Positions 21,561 through 32,351 of a stretch of DNA of 64,000 nt are shown here, in pieces. The stretch is from Datura wrightii (taxonomy: Eukaryota; Streptophyta; Magnoliopsida; Solanales; Solanaceae), in contig JASDFA010000001.1 in assembly GCA_035772735.1 (NCBI GenBank), forward strand, positions 76,534,001-76,598,000, in the 5' to 3' direction. The position numbers were made by a program, and so were the translations under genes. Position 1 is the stretch's first letter. Each line of letters opens with the position of its first letter. Under the pieces are notes generated by a model, which saw nothing but the letters and a program-made list of their open reading frames with translations, searched no databases and was not told the origin of the DNA.

Positions 21561-23899
21561 TGGCACGACCTGAACGTACACCCGGATCGTAAACACTGGA
21601 TAAGGAGCCCCGAGAGACCCCAAGTCAACCCATGACATAAGCATACATCTAACTCAATCACATGAGAGGAATACTTAACATAAGAAAACGTATACATGTA
21701 AAAAATATGGAGAAAGGATAATACATAATCCATACATAACGGCTGAATACAACTTGTAGTCTGAAAAACCTCTAATCATGAAAGACGTGTTGATGGGACA
21801 ACTCCCCAACTAACCCAATAATTCTGAAACCGAAAGAAGAAAATAGAGTCTAAACATATGGCCCTCGGAACATGAAGACTCACCAAATAAGTTGATAGCA
21901 AACTCTGAGGAGCTATTGAGTAGGGTGAGCCTTAGAGCCAAGTCCTGTATCATGAAACGATACAACATAGGAAGTATGCGGTTAGTACGTGAAATGTACT
22001 GAGTATGCAAGGTAAGTAAAACGGACATTTAAAACATATAAAACTAATAAATGATCATAAGAGTAGGACATCATGCTCATATCATAAACATCATAATATA
22101 ACAGAAGGCTCAAGGTTTTCAAAACATTTGTAATGCAATCGTAATCATGATCATAAGAGAAAAGATTTATTGAACATGACTTAATCCAATATACATAATC
22201 ATAAACATGCATAAATCATGAGGAATAGTGGGAGATTCTCTTACCGACATACCCCATATGAGCATACATGAAGCCCGACTTCTAACCCTAGTCGGGAGGG
22301 TGTCTGTACCTTGCCAAGGGTAGGACCATGAAAGTGTGATATCACCATGAAAAAGGGACATTTGGGTTAGGGACAATGATGAAAAGGGTCCCAACATACC
22401 TACGGTGGCACGTAGTTCATGAGATCCGAAGCTTAACCTCAGCCCCGAACCTACTCGGTGTTCGATACTACTCCTAAAACATAAATAGTGCTCATAGTAT
22501 ATCATGCATGAATTCATGGGCGAGTTAAATCATAATAATCAAAAGCATACTTGTACATATGTGAACTAGCCATGAAACGAGGCCCGTGAGTCGGCCAAAA
22601 CATAATTCATGATTCATAAGGTTCATATATGCTTGCAAATCATGCATATAACATCAAATTCATAAAATCATGATGGGTAATATCATAAATCCATAATTCA
22701 AATCGTAAATCATACTGGGTTCGTAAATATCATCATTTGAAGAGAAGATCATAAATCAATCCATCATGGGTCATGTATAATTAGGCTTAATTTCATAGAA
22801 ATCAAAATCGATAAAATTATTAATGGTTTAAATAATGAAAACTGATCGAAAACCCATAGATTTTGATGAGATTCTAAAATCACAAAACCCATTATCAAAT
22901 CATTAGACTTTTATATAAATCATCTTCAAAACCCCATGAGATTTTAATAAAATTTTTGTAAAAATCATAGAGGATGGGCATGGGTGCGGAATAAATAACC
23001 CTTTGATAGCCTTACACACATGGAACAACTGATTCTTAACTTCCCTTGAAAGTCCAAGAAGGAAATTCAAAGAATTTAAGAGAAGAGCCTTGAATCACTT
23101 TTGATTACCTCTCAATATTCTTGCATGCAGAATAGGGACTTAGAATAAATTATGCCCCCTAAAACCCACCTTCCATTAGTTAAAACGATGTAGTTTAGGG
23201 TATCATAGCGTGAAAAAGTTGAAAATGCCCTTATTGAATCTGCCCTGAAAATTGGCCGGGTTGAACAAACGGATGGAACCAACGGGTCGTTAGAGCTAAC
23301 GATGACCCGTTCTGATGCTCGTGGTTTGCATTGTTGTAGCTTACTTTAAGAATTGACCAACAGACTGACAGGATGACTCGTCCTCTAAAACAATGATCCG
23401 TTACATCGTCCATTGTTTGCTCATCACAAAAGTTGAACCTTCTTATCACAAGCCTCACCACGACTCGTGGTTGCTTCAAATTATTCGTGGTCTTGATCTG
23501 TCTTCTACACTGTAATTTCTTGCACCAAAACAACAACTAGTTTCATTCAATTAACAATTATGATGTATCATAAAAAAATAGAAAAACTTATTTTTTCCTG
23601 GTCAGGTCAATAAAGTTGGGTTATTACAACTCACCACGAATCATTGGTAGACCCGTTGTATCCCACCTGCTGAAATCCAGGCTTCACCACGACTAAAAAG
23701 GATGACCCATTGTATTTCACATCATACCACTCGTTCTCTCCATTGCCACCAAACTCCCCTAACCAACGACTGCATATAACAACCCGTGATTGAATACCAC
23801 GAGTCGTTCCATGGTTTGTTCTGTGAAATTTTCCCTATTTCAGCAGTTTTCAACTTTTAAACTCCCGGGTTTATTCACAAGCACTTTTGGGGTATTGCA
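21561..23899 (-). mobile_element. 5' LTR of Tek-2
   Basis: Partner of 14195-16470. The outer end TGCAATACC (minus strand, at 23899) abuts the TTAAC duplication, which fixes the boundary. The inner end is TGGCACGACC, decayed from TGTCA... Confidence 0.92.
23270..23830. repeat. Word patch in Tek-2 5' LTR
   Basis: ACCACGACTCGTGGT at 23457-23471 matches the word at the same place in the 3' LTR. Others around it are degraded ('aaattattcgtggtc', 'aacgggtcgttag', 'aacaacccgtgatt'). The two LTRs keep the main palindrome while neighbouring words differ. Confidence 0.65.
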
Positions 23900-23904
23900 T
23901 TAAC
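23900..23904. repeat. Target-site duplication TTAAC, right copy (Tek-2)
   Basis: It pairs with 14190-14194 and lies within the integrase reading frame of Ath-A. Confidence 0.92.
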
Positions 23905-24800
23905 TTTTCGGGGAATAGCCTTAGTCGAGAATTGAACAATAACACCCAATCCCCTGGAACAAAATTACGCCGCAACACTTTTTGGTCATGATAATATTTC
24001 ATTCTGGCCTTGTAAATTGCTGCATTCTCATATGCCTTCATTTTGAATTCATCCATCTCATGTAAATTATGGATTCGACCTTGGATTGCTCTTCCCTGTT
24101 CCAGGTTTAAACTCTTCAATGCCCACAAAGCGTTGTGTTCTAGATCCACCGGGAGGTGAAATGCTTTATCAAACACTAGCTGGTAAGGAGACATTCCAAT
24201 CAGTGTTTTAAAAGCATTCCGATATGCCCATAACGAGTCATCTAACTTTTGTGCCCAATCTGTTCTATTTAGGTTGACTGTTTTAGTCAAGATGGACTTT
24301 ATTTCCCGGTTTGAAACTTCCACCTGTCCGCTGGTCTATGGATGATATAGGGTGGCCACTTTATGCTTCACACAATACTTAGTTAGTGGTGTGCTAAACA
24401 CCCAGTTGCAAAAATGAGAGTCTCCATTGCTAATGATAGCTCTAGGGGTACCGAACCGCGAGAAGATATGTTTCCTTAAAAAGAGCTTAACACTTCTCGC
24501 TTCATTGTTTGGTAATGCAACAGATTCCACTCTTTTGGAAAAATAATCCACCACCACCAAGATGTATTTGTTCTCGTAAGAACTTACAAAAGGACTCATG
24601 AAGTCGATCCCCCAAACATCAAACAACTCAACCTCTAAGATGGGTGTTAGTGGGAGCTCATGCCGCCTCGAAATGCTCCCTGTCCTCTGGCATCGATCAC
24701 ATTGCTTCACAAAATCATGTGCATCTTGATGTAAGGTAGGCCAATAAAACCTGCATTGCAACACCTTGGTCGCTGTTCATACGCTCCCATAATGACCTCC
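23900..24800 (-). pseudogene. Ath-A integrase, main part
   Basis: The zinc finger and catalytic core are in 24336-24764: 'YWPTLHQDAHDFVKQCDRC', 'VWGIDFMSPF' (first Asp) and 'YILVVVDYFSKRVE', the standard Athila core. The second catalytic block reads 'IISNGDSHFCN', with Asn where Asp is expected (ISDGGSHFCN type). The Glu block and C-terminal part are in 23871-24323: 'VSNREIKSILTKTVN', 'DDSLWAYRNAFKT', 'PYQLVFDKAFHLPVDLEH' and 'FVPGDWVLLFNSRLRLFPEK'. A stop or frameshift lies at 24324-24335, and Tek-2 then splits the gene from its C terminus at 14017-14194. Confidence 0.92.
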
Positions 24801-25423
24801 CACAGGGGAAGAGTGACACGCCTCTAGAATTGGGACCATCTCCACTTTCGTAACACACCTCCGTGTTAACCCATCTGCACAACTTCGGAAGAGGTAAGTT
24901 TCATCCCAAAAGAATTTCCAGATATCATGCATGAATTTCTTCTTTTGCTAAAAATCCAATCCTTCAGATACAATGTCAGTGGGTGGGTAATTAGCAAAAT
25001 CAGGAAACCACGGTGTCAGGTCGTGGGTTGCATCTAAGATTCGCTCATCTGAAAAGACGTGATTGATCTCCTCTTGTGTTCCTGGATGCCCATTTGTTTC
25101 TAGGCGCGAAAAATGGGCAGCCACTTGATTCTCACATCCCCTATGGTCTTTCACTTCAAAGTTAAATTCCTACAACAACAACACCCACCTAATCAATCCT
25201 TTTTTAGAATCCTTCTTGGTCATTAAATACCCGAGTGCTGCATATTCCATGTGCACCACCATTTTGGTTCCTAGCAAGTACGCCCAGAATTTTTCAAATG
25301 CAAATACAATAGCTAGGAGCTCCTGTTTCGTCACCGTGTTGTTTGTTTGTGCATTGTTCAGAGTTTTACTAGCATAGTAAATTGGGTGGAAGATTTTGTC
25401 TCTTCATTGACCAAGGACCGCTC
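24801..25423 (-). pseudogene. Ath-A RNase H and connection, heavily decayed
   Basis: On the minus strand there are traces of the 'YYASKTLN.AQ.N' strand-exchange segment (about 25330-25390), 'FEVKDHRGCENQVAAHFSRLE' and the region running into the integrase finger. The only open stretch of note is 24948-25154. Multiple frame changes. Confidence 0.75.
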
Positions 25424-26529
25424 CTAATGCGACCCCACTTTCATTGCACATGAGCTCAAGGGTTTTGACCAATCAGGTGCTATAATGATTGGAGAGGAAA
25501 TTAATATATCCTTCAACTCCACAAAAGCCCTCAAACAATCCTCATCAAAATTGAACTTAGCCACTTTCTCCAACAGCCGGAATAGGGGATGGGCTATCTT
25601 AGAGAAATCTTTAATGAAACAGTGGTAAAATCCCGCATGTACGAGGAAGCTCCTAACACCCTTCATGGTACATAATGTAGGTAACTGAGAAATGACGTCC
25701 ACTTTGGCTTGATCCACCTCAATCCCTTTTACAAAAATTTTGTGTCCCAGTACAATCCCTTCTTTGACCATGAAATGACACTTTCCCAATTTAGGACCAA
25801 ACTCGTCTCCATACATCTCTTTAACAACTCATATAAATGTGTCAAGTAGTCATCAAATAAGTTCACCACAACTGAGAAGTCATCCATGAAGACTTCCATA
25901 GTATCTTCCACCATGTCATAAAATATGGACATCATGCATCTCTTGAATGGCTGGGGCATTACAAAGACCAAAAGGCATCCGCTTGAATGCAAACGTGCCA
26001 TACGGACATGTAAATATGGTTTTCTCTTGATCCTTGGGGCGATTGAGATTTGATTGTATCCCGAGTATCCATCAAATAAACAATACTACTCTTTACAAGC
26101 AAGACGATCCAACATTTGGTCAATGAATGGCACTAGGAAATAATCCTTCTTTGTCCAAGAGTTTAATGAGTGGTAATCCATACAAACTCTCCATCCCGTG
26201 ACTGGACGAGTAGCTATCAATTCATTCTTTTCATTTGGAATAATAGTAATGCCTCTCTTTTTAGGCACACACTGCACTGGGCTAACCCAACTACTGTCTG
26301 CAATGGGATACACCACCCCTGGATCTAGCCATTTAATAATCTCTTTCTTGACCACCTCTTGCATAGGTGGATTCAACCTTCTTTGATGTTCAACTGAAAG
26401 GCTGTAATTCTTTTGAAGATTGATCTTGTGAGTGCAAATCCCTGGAGGTATACCAATGATATCAGCTATTGACCATCTTATAGCTCGGATATGCCTTTTT
26501 AACACCTCAATGAGTTTATCTACCTTCAA
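25424..26529 (-). pseudogene. Ath-A reverse transcriptase, broken
   Basis: The first part (26086-26529) has the Athila-specific entry 'IRAIRWSIADIIGIPPGICT', then 'WVSPVQCVPKKRGITII' and 'GWRVCMDYHSLNSWTKKDYF'. The palm (25729-26001) has 'PQPFKRCMMSIFYDMVEDT' and an intact FMDD active-site box near 25880. The thumb and connection (25424-25816) have 'KCHFMVKEGIVLGHKI' and 'VRSFLVHAGFYHCFIKDFS'. Frame changes lie near 26000-26086 and 25760. The 'ADI.GI.P..C.HKI' sequence is the main reason for assigning Athila. Confidence 0.92.
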
Positions 26530-26549
26530 TGGAGTAAGCTTTGCTGAAA

Positions 26550-27194
26550 TCAGACTGGGAGCATTTCATTCTCTCCTAGGTATTCATATTGGAGGTGAGT
26601 GGGCAAGGGTTTGAGCTCCAGCTTTGGTGGGGTCACAATAGAAGGTTGTGACAGAGGGGTTGTACAATTCTTCAAATCAAGGTCCAGCTTTCTTGGTGGG
26701 AACGGATAATCTCTTATCTCCTTACGCACATGGTGAACTTCCTCGAGTTCTTCACCTTTCAAGAAAGCATCAGCAATAAGTTCTCCAACAACCAATTCCT
26801 CAATTTCCCACTCGAATATATCATTCTCTACAATATCCTGCATTGGAGTTGTATTATTTTTTGTTGTTTGCGCTACCATCTTAGATGCTAACTCGTTCAT
26901 CCACTCTTCCAATTGTTGGATGATGACATCATGACTCTTTACAGTGGTTGTTAGATCCAAGAGTTTACTCCGTACATCTTGAACTCCCTCTTCAATTGCA
27001 AGAACCTTTTTAAGCACCACTTCTAGAGTACTTTCCATATGTGGTGGGATTGACTCATTGCTCCCTTGACTACTAGTTTCGACTGACCGAGCATTGTTCC
27101 AACCTTGGTTTCCATAATAGAAATAATCATAGTCATGGTTGGCTTGGTTACATCTAGCATCGAAACCCTTCATGTAGTTCGCCAACAACTCCAT
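26550..27194 (-). pseudogene. Ath-A gag remnant fused to pre-RT linker; protease missing
   Basis: A 214-codon frame begins 'MELLANYMKGFDARCNQ', continues with an amphipathic stretch ('LKKVLAIEEGVQDVRSKLLD'), and ends in the linker that normally lies between protease and reverse transcriptase ('LKPLPTHLQYEYLGENEMLP'). The capsid part of gag, the zinc knuckle and the protease are not seen between the primer site and this linker. The element therefore carries an internal deletion of roughly 1.5 kb or more relative to a standard Athila. Confidence 0.75.
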
Positions 27195-27410
27195 CTACTT
27201 CATCATGACTAACAACATTGCGTCTTTCTTCCCTTCTCTATGCCACATTTTGTCTACTAGCTTGATGGCCTCAACACAAGGCACCCCTTCCGGGTTTCGT
27301 GACCATCCTCCGAAACTGCTCATGAGCCACACACAATTTGATTAGTATCGACCACTGTGGTGTGGAACTAATTCAACTTAATAATCAACATGAGAATATC
27401 AAGCACCAGT
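27195..27410 (-). other. Ath-A leader or gag remnant, no frame
   Basis: About 215 bases between primer site and the open frame, with no recognisable protein. It is too short to hold the missing capsid. Confidence 0.5.
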
Positions 27411-27427
27411 CCCCAGCAACGACACCA
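27411..27427 (-). other. Primer-binding site of Ath-A (TGGCGCCGTTGCCGGGG type)
   Basis: The minus strand reads TGGTGTCGTTGCTGGGG, differing from the common Athila/Tat site (complementary to tRNA-Asp, from memory) at three positions, all C-to-T or G-to-A-type. Four bases separate it from the LTR end. Confidence 0.8.
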
Positions 27428-27431
27428 TTTT

Positions 27432-28963
27432 TGATAACGTCCAAAATATATCCTTAATGCAAAGAATTTACACGGATGAAGTATCAAAACAAGTAACCTG
27501 ATGAGTGTCGGGGTCGAATACCACGAGGACTAGGGAATGATAGTTTCAAGTGTCGATTGAGAAATTGATGTTAGCTTGCACCACATGGATTTAATATAAA
27601 AGAAATAAAATTGGGGGAGTTGAAATTTTCAGAGAATTGTATTGGTTGATTTAGTGAAATAAAATAGCAAGATCAGCTTAGTTGTTAAAAAGGATGTGAA
27701 AGACTAGAGGTGCGGTGTAGATGAAATACTAACTAGATTGGTACATGTCAGGTCATCTTATGAGTTCAACAAGTGTAAATGATCTCGAGAAGTGGGTACT
27801 TACAGCTTTTCAGCCTTCTAATTACCTCTCACTAGAGTTTTGTCAAACCTCTAGTCACAATTTAGCTCAACCTGATTTGATTTGGATTAGCAACTGCACT
27901 AAACTCCTAGCTATTAGCTGCTAATTAGGAAAGAGAATACAATTGCATCTATTTCTAGACCAATTTCACACTCTCTTCTCCATACCCACTACTAAATTCT
28001 CTTCCAGTACTTAATTATTCTTTTACAAGCAATAATTAAGCAAGAATAGATAGACCCATATCATAATCAATGGATCTTCCTTCATAGATTGAATAGAATC
28101 TAATAGATTTACACTTGCATGAACAATATGAAGATGACTCTAGCAATACCCCATCCAGTTAAGTGTTCATCATCACACACCTCTAGTTAATGATTTTAGC
28201 TACTCATAGTTAAGAAATTTAAAAACACATTCATCAATAGTACCATTGAATTTAATAGCAAGAGTAGATAAATCAACTTCACAAAATAATCTTCAACAAT
28301 TGTTGAAACTTACTAGTCAAAAGAGGAAATAGAATAGAGTATTTTCTAGAATTTTCAATTAGAATCTCCCTCTCTCAGCTAAGAGAATGTTCTTCAGCTA
28401 AAAGGGGAAACAATGATTTGATGTAAGCTTTGTTCTCTCTCACTATCTCTATTTCTATCTCTCCTTCTGCATATCTCAGTACCGAGTACTTTATCTTCTA
28501 TTTATATCCTGAAAATTAGGGCACTTTTTATCTATTTTCTGGTATTGGATGATTATACCCCCATGAGCACCGTTTTGGCACCGGCGGAAGAACCGGCAGT
28601 TCACCAGTTACAATCCGTGAACTGCCGAGTATCATTTTTGCATTTTCACTAAATTCGAGTGAACACTTGCGGTTCACCTCGCATTTCGCTGATGCCAATC
28701 CGTGAACCACTGGGTCTTCAAGATATTTTCCATAACTTTAGGTATCTTTCGGTGACTGGACCAGTGACTCGCCGCTGGCAAGTCGCGAACTGCCGGTGGC
28801 ATTAATCCTCTGAAGCAATGATTTTCGGCCTTTGGCCAGTGTCTCGTCGATTTTCATCTATGAATCGCCGATTCACTCTCACTCCTTTCTTTTTGCTCCA
28901 TTTTTTCTCTTTTCTTCACTTTTATCCATCTGTAAACAATGAAAGAAAAAAGGACATAAAATC
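27432..28963 (-). mobile_element. 5' LTR of Ath-A
   Basis: It starts TGATAACGTCC on the plus strand at 27432 (LTR 3' end) and loses similarity with its partner near 28963. It carries a word patch at 28560-28880. The 71 bases after it before Tek-1 gag match neither LTR nor gag. Confidence 0.82.
28560..28880. repeat. Word patch in Ath-A 5' LTR
   Basis: CGGCAGTTCAC at 28594-28604 and its exact reverse complement GTGAACTGCCG at 28617-28627 are 12 bases apart and could form a stem-loop. Other variants are 'accggcggaagaacc' and 'gaactgccggtgg'. Equivalent of 9000-9330. Confidence 0.7.
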
Positions 28964-29034
28964 CAAATAATCAACTCAAGAACGAAACAAAAACTCAAGT
29001 TTTAGAGCCTAATGAGTTAGTAAATTACCGACTC
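28964..29034. other. Filler sequence at the Ath-A / Tek-1 junction
   Basis: About 70 bases with short internal repeats ('actcaag' twice, 'gagttag' and similar), matching neither the Ath-A LTR partner nor Tekay gag. It may be junction filler or an unshared LTR end. Confidence 0.4.
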
Positions 29035-29058
29035 ATCATTAACTCTGCCGGGAGGCAT
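29035..29058 (-). pseudogene. Start of Tek-1 gag (MPPGRVND), cut by Ath-A
   Basis: The ATG at 29058 (minus) opens MPPGRVND, matching MPPHRVND of Tek-3 and MPSRRVNT of Tek-2. The frame then runs into filler. The continuation of gag is at 7878 and leftwards, on the other side of Ath-A. Confidence 0.8.
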
Positions 29059-29252
29059 GATTCTGCAATCGCGAATGGCACTAGTTAGAGGGATAGAGAG
29101 ACATTTCACCGCACGACATAGATCATGAAAGAAGGAAACATTACCTAAACGTCTCATAGCCTCTTCGTCATAAGTATGGCGCGCTTCAAACCCATTAAAA
29201 AGACTCTACTTACTGTGGCTTTCAGACCCCCTAGGACACTTAAACTCCTATT
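29059..29252 (-). other. Tek-1 untranslated leader
   Basis: It parallels 21352-21544 of Tek-2 and 34697-34890 of Tek-3, including the 'atagatcatgaaag' and 'tatggcgcgcttca' blocks on the plus strand. It is noncoding and well conserved in length among the three elements. Confidence 0.75.
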
Positions 29253-29266
29253 TCTCTGATACTAAG
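29253..29266 (-). other. Primer-binding site (initiator tRNA-Met type), Tek-1
   Basis: The minus strand reads 'acttagtatcagag', a slightly decayed initiator-Met site next to the 5' LTR. Confidence 0.75.
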
Positions 29267-29935
29267 TTTGTCACAACCCGAACATAGGCCTAGATCAAGA
29301 CATGGGACAAGGAGTACCGTGAGACTCCAAGTCGACCCATGGCATGAACATACATCTAACTTAATCAAATAAAGTGGAAGACATAACATAATGAATATAA
29401 CGGAAGTCTAATCATAATATAACATAAAAACCAGAATTCTCATAATACATAAGAAGTTGATTACTACGTATAGTCTGAAAGCCTTTAACATATCTAATGG
29501 ATTAATGGGACAACACCCCCAACTAACCTGACAAATCTGGAAACTGAAAGTACACGGATAACTGATAACCAATGGTCCTCGGGAGATGAGGACTCACCAG
29601 AGAAGATGGGTGCTGACTCTGGAAACTGTCTAATGATGGAGTTGAGTCTGAAGATCCAAGCCTATATCATAAATCAATACAACATAGAGTATATGGTCAG
29701 TACATAGAATGTACTGAGTATGCAAGGTATGTAAAACTTCTTAAATAAGTTAAATCATTTAAAACATGCATAATATAAAACACAATTACGATAAGAATCT
29801 GAGAGTAGGGCTTCCATGCTATTTTATGAAATCATGATCCGCACATAACTGAACATCAGAACTGAATTGAATGACCCAAAGATGAAATCTGATAATCATA
29901 AGTAAAACTTACATTGGGTCAAACCTTCTTTAGAA

Positions 29936-29960
29936 CATATATATATATATATATATATAT
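29936..29960. repeat. TA microsatellite in Tek-1 LTR
   Basis: A run of about ten AT units ending 'atatgtatttatatatc'. It occupies the same LTR position as the much longer run at 41401-41499 in Tek-3. Confidence 0.85.
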
Positions 29961-31109
29961 GTATTTATATATCATGAATGATAAACATGCATAACTGAAA
30001 TCATGAGGAACAATGGGAGACTTGTCATATAACTGACATTACCATGATAGAGCTTATGTGGTCCCGGCTATCACACTGAAGTGGTAGAGACATCTAAAGC
30101 CTTGCTAGGGTTAAAGACGCTACCATGATATGATATCAAGCTGAAGGCCCCTTGGGGAAGAGGAAAGCTCACATAGGAGGTCCCAAAATAGTCTGATCAT
30201 ACCAATGTTGGCGCGTAGTTTTTAGGCATAGGGTTGACTCACCCTTAGCCTACTTGGTGCTAGACACTACTCTTAAAAATATACATACGCTCTCCGTTAT
30301 TTTTCAATGAATCTGACCATCTTCTATTGACTAATTTGAATAATCATGTACATATAAAATCTAAAATCATACATGAGGAGCCTTGGCTCAAACCAGAACA
30401 CAAGCTAAACATAATTGGGAGTCTTGACTCCAAAACCATGTGGTAAGCTAATTTGTGAAATCATAAATCGTACTTGAACGTATGGGTTTTCCCAATACTT
30501 AAACATGCTTGAAAATACTTAATCACTTGAAATAATGATCATAGACATGGGTAACTTGAAAACATGCTTTTCATCAATAATATCTCATCATACTTGAACA
30601 TTCATCATAAATCTCAACTTTCATCAACTTCCCATGGATGGGCTTTTAATTTATAATGCTTGAAAACATGATTATAATTGAAAACAATGTAAAATTTGCC
30701 CATAAATCATAATTCAATAATAGAAACAAGCTTATATCATACCAACGGTAGAAACTTAGGAAATTCATGCATTGGGTTAAAATCCCATAGGATTAACATA
30801 AAGATTTTCATGAATTAGAGAGGGATTGGGCATAGGTTTGAAAAAATTCACCATTCATAACCTTACATACCTGAGATAATTAGATTCTACAACTCCCTTG
30901 TTTGCCCCAGGAAGAATTGATGGAAAATTTGGAAGAATTAAGCTTGATCACTCTTGGAAAGCTCTATGTTTGCTTGCATGAAGGAGGGTGTGTTTTAATA
31001 AGTTAAACCCTCTTAGCACACCCCATTATGAGCTTAAAATGACATAGTAGGAGACTTAGGGGCGTGGAGATTACAGTTTTTCCCTTATTGAATTCGCAAA
31101 AATATAGCC

Positions 31110-31520
31110 ACTGGTCGATCTAATAACCCACACAACGGGTCGTCCTTATCACCCATGACCCATCACTTCACTTGTTGTCTCTCCCCAAATTCACCCCTCA
31201 AATTTGCTACAATGACCGGACATGATGATTCGTTCCAACCTCAAACGACTCGTGGTTACCAGCCATCTTCACCACTGTCACTATCCTGGAAATCCTCCAA
31301 TAGACACATACAACGACCCGTTATTACCAACAAGAAGTCATTCCAAGACCTATCACTTCCTCCCTGATCAAGCCCATCCGCACTACGACTCCAATCCAAT
31401 GACTCATTGCAACCCCCAACTGAGACCCGTTATTTCCTAGTCCAAATTTGCAACCTTTCACCACGGGCACTTCTAATGGCCTGTTCTTTCTTCAAACGAC
31501 CTGTACCACAGGTCGTCTGA
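31110..31520. repeat. Word patch in Tek-1 LTR (cgactcgt / acgacccgt type)
   Basis: Includes 'acaacgggtcgtcc', 'aaacgactcgtggttac', 'acaacgacccgttatt' and 'ccacaggtcgtctg', within the U3 end of the LTR (LTR start at 31596 on the minus strand). More degraded than in Tek-3. Confidence 0.6.
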
Positions 31521-31596
31521 GGGGAAATTCTAGATTTTTCTACTAATTTCCTTTCCACCTCCCATGTCTAGTCTTAGGAACTTTCGGGGTATTACA

Positions 31597-32351
31597 CCTA
31601 GTGGCCCAAATTCAGTCGCAGGGTGAGCCTGCCACCAACAGTACAGGTATCACGTGTCTTTACTTTACGCACATATGAGCTGTGAGGATAGAATATGTTT
31701 AAATATTATTTGTGCTTGTTTGATGCCTGAGAAGTATGTGACACATATAATAAAAAAAAAGAGTTTGTCTTATGTTTTCTTTGATGGTTCGGGGACCAGT
31801 TAATGTTGGGGTGATTATTAAGGAAGTATTGAGGGGAGCAAGAGTAAAGAAAGGGCAAATATTTAATTTTGGAGGTCTCTTGAACTAATTTCTGAGGGAG
31901 TAGCAGATTGATGAGGAGGTGGTTGACTATAGACCAAAGTACTGTTCATGTTAATAGTTGTTATATTTACACTATCCAGTGACTATGTTGATACTTGTTC
32001 CTATAAACGGGTTCTAGCCCTAGATTTTGAATGTAGTAACTAGAGTCTTGCATAATTGATTAGTTATTCATGTTGCTGGATTCTATCTGTGTTGGAATTT
32101 CCTATATTATTAATTTCAGTTGAAATCTCGATCATAGTCATGCTAGTCCAGTTTCAATCGGAATATTAGTATTCTTAATATTTTCAGAAATGTCAGCTGA
32201 TCAGTTTGACTAAAGCCTTTTCTTAAGGTATTAGTAATACCTCCCAAATTTCAATTATCACAATCAGTTATTAGTTATCAGATATCAAAACTGAAGGGTC
32301 TTGAGATGATGAATACGAAGAAGCCCGAGGGTCTACATGGTCTTATACCGT
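31597..32351. other. Unassigned sequence between Tek-1 and Tek-3
   Basis: About 750 bases with no clear LTR, gene or repeat. It is probably an older host or decayed element segment. The first five bases (CCTAG) should be the Tek-1 target duplication, but the other end of Tek-1 is not present to test it. Confidence 0.5.

Larger units (their letters stand above)
14195..23899 (-). mobile_element. Full-length Tekay/Del-type chromovirus Tek-2
   Basis: Minus-strand order from the right: 5' LTR 21561-23899, initiator-Met primer site, gag, protease, reverse transcriptase, RNase H, integrase with chromodomain-like tail, polypurine tract, 3' LTR 14195-16470. It is flanked by perfect 5-bp duplications TTAAC. 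The order PR-RT-RH-IN, the DPGA protease motif and the tail 'EILDRQVRRQRSKEV...VLWRNQ' place it in the Tekay/Del lineage. All genes are broken by stops and frameshifts. The LTRs differ visibly throughout, so the insertion is not recent. Confidence 0.93.
7881..28963 (-). mobile_element. Athila-type LTR retrotransposon Ath-A, interrupted by Tek-2
   Basis: Minus-strand order from the right: 5' LTR 27432-28963, primer site 27411-27427, gag remnant, reverse transcriptase, RNase H, integrase (split at 23900/14194 by Tek-2), env-like pseudogene 11186-12681, long noncoding stretch, 3' LTR 7881-9430. Without Tek-2 the element is about 11.4 kb. It sits inside the gag start of Tek-1. The capsid part of gag and the protease are missing, and no 5-bp target duplication could be matched at its outer ends, so the outer boundaries are approximate. 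Confidence 0.85.
29269..31596 (-). mobile_element. 5' LTR of Tek-1
   Basis: It runs TGTCACAACCCG (29269) to ...GGGGTATTACA (31596), so the minus-strand LTR is TGTAATACCCC...TGACA with perfect TG/CA ends. It shows strong likeness to Tek-3 LTRs, e.g. around 30050-30250 against 33700-33920 reverse-complemented. The 3' LTR of this element is not in the window. Confidence 0.9.
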
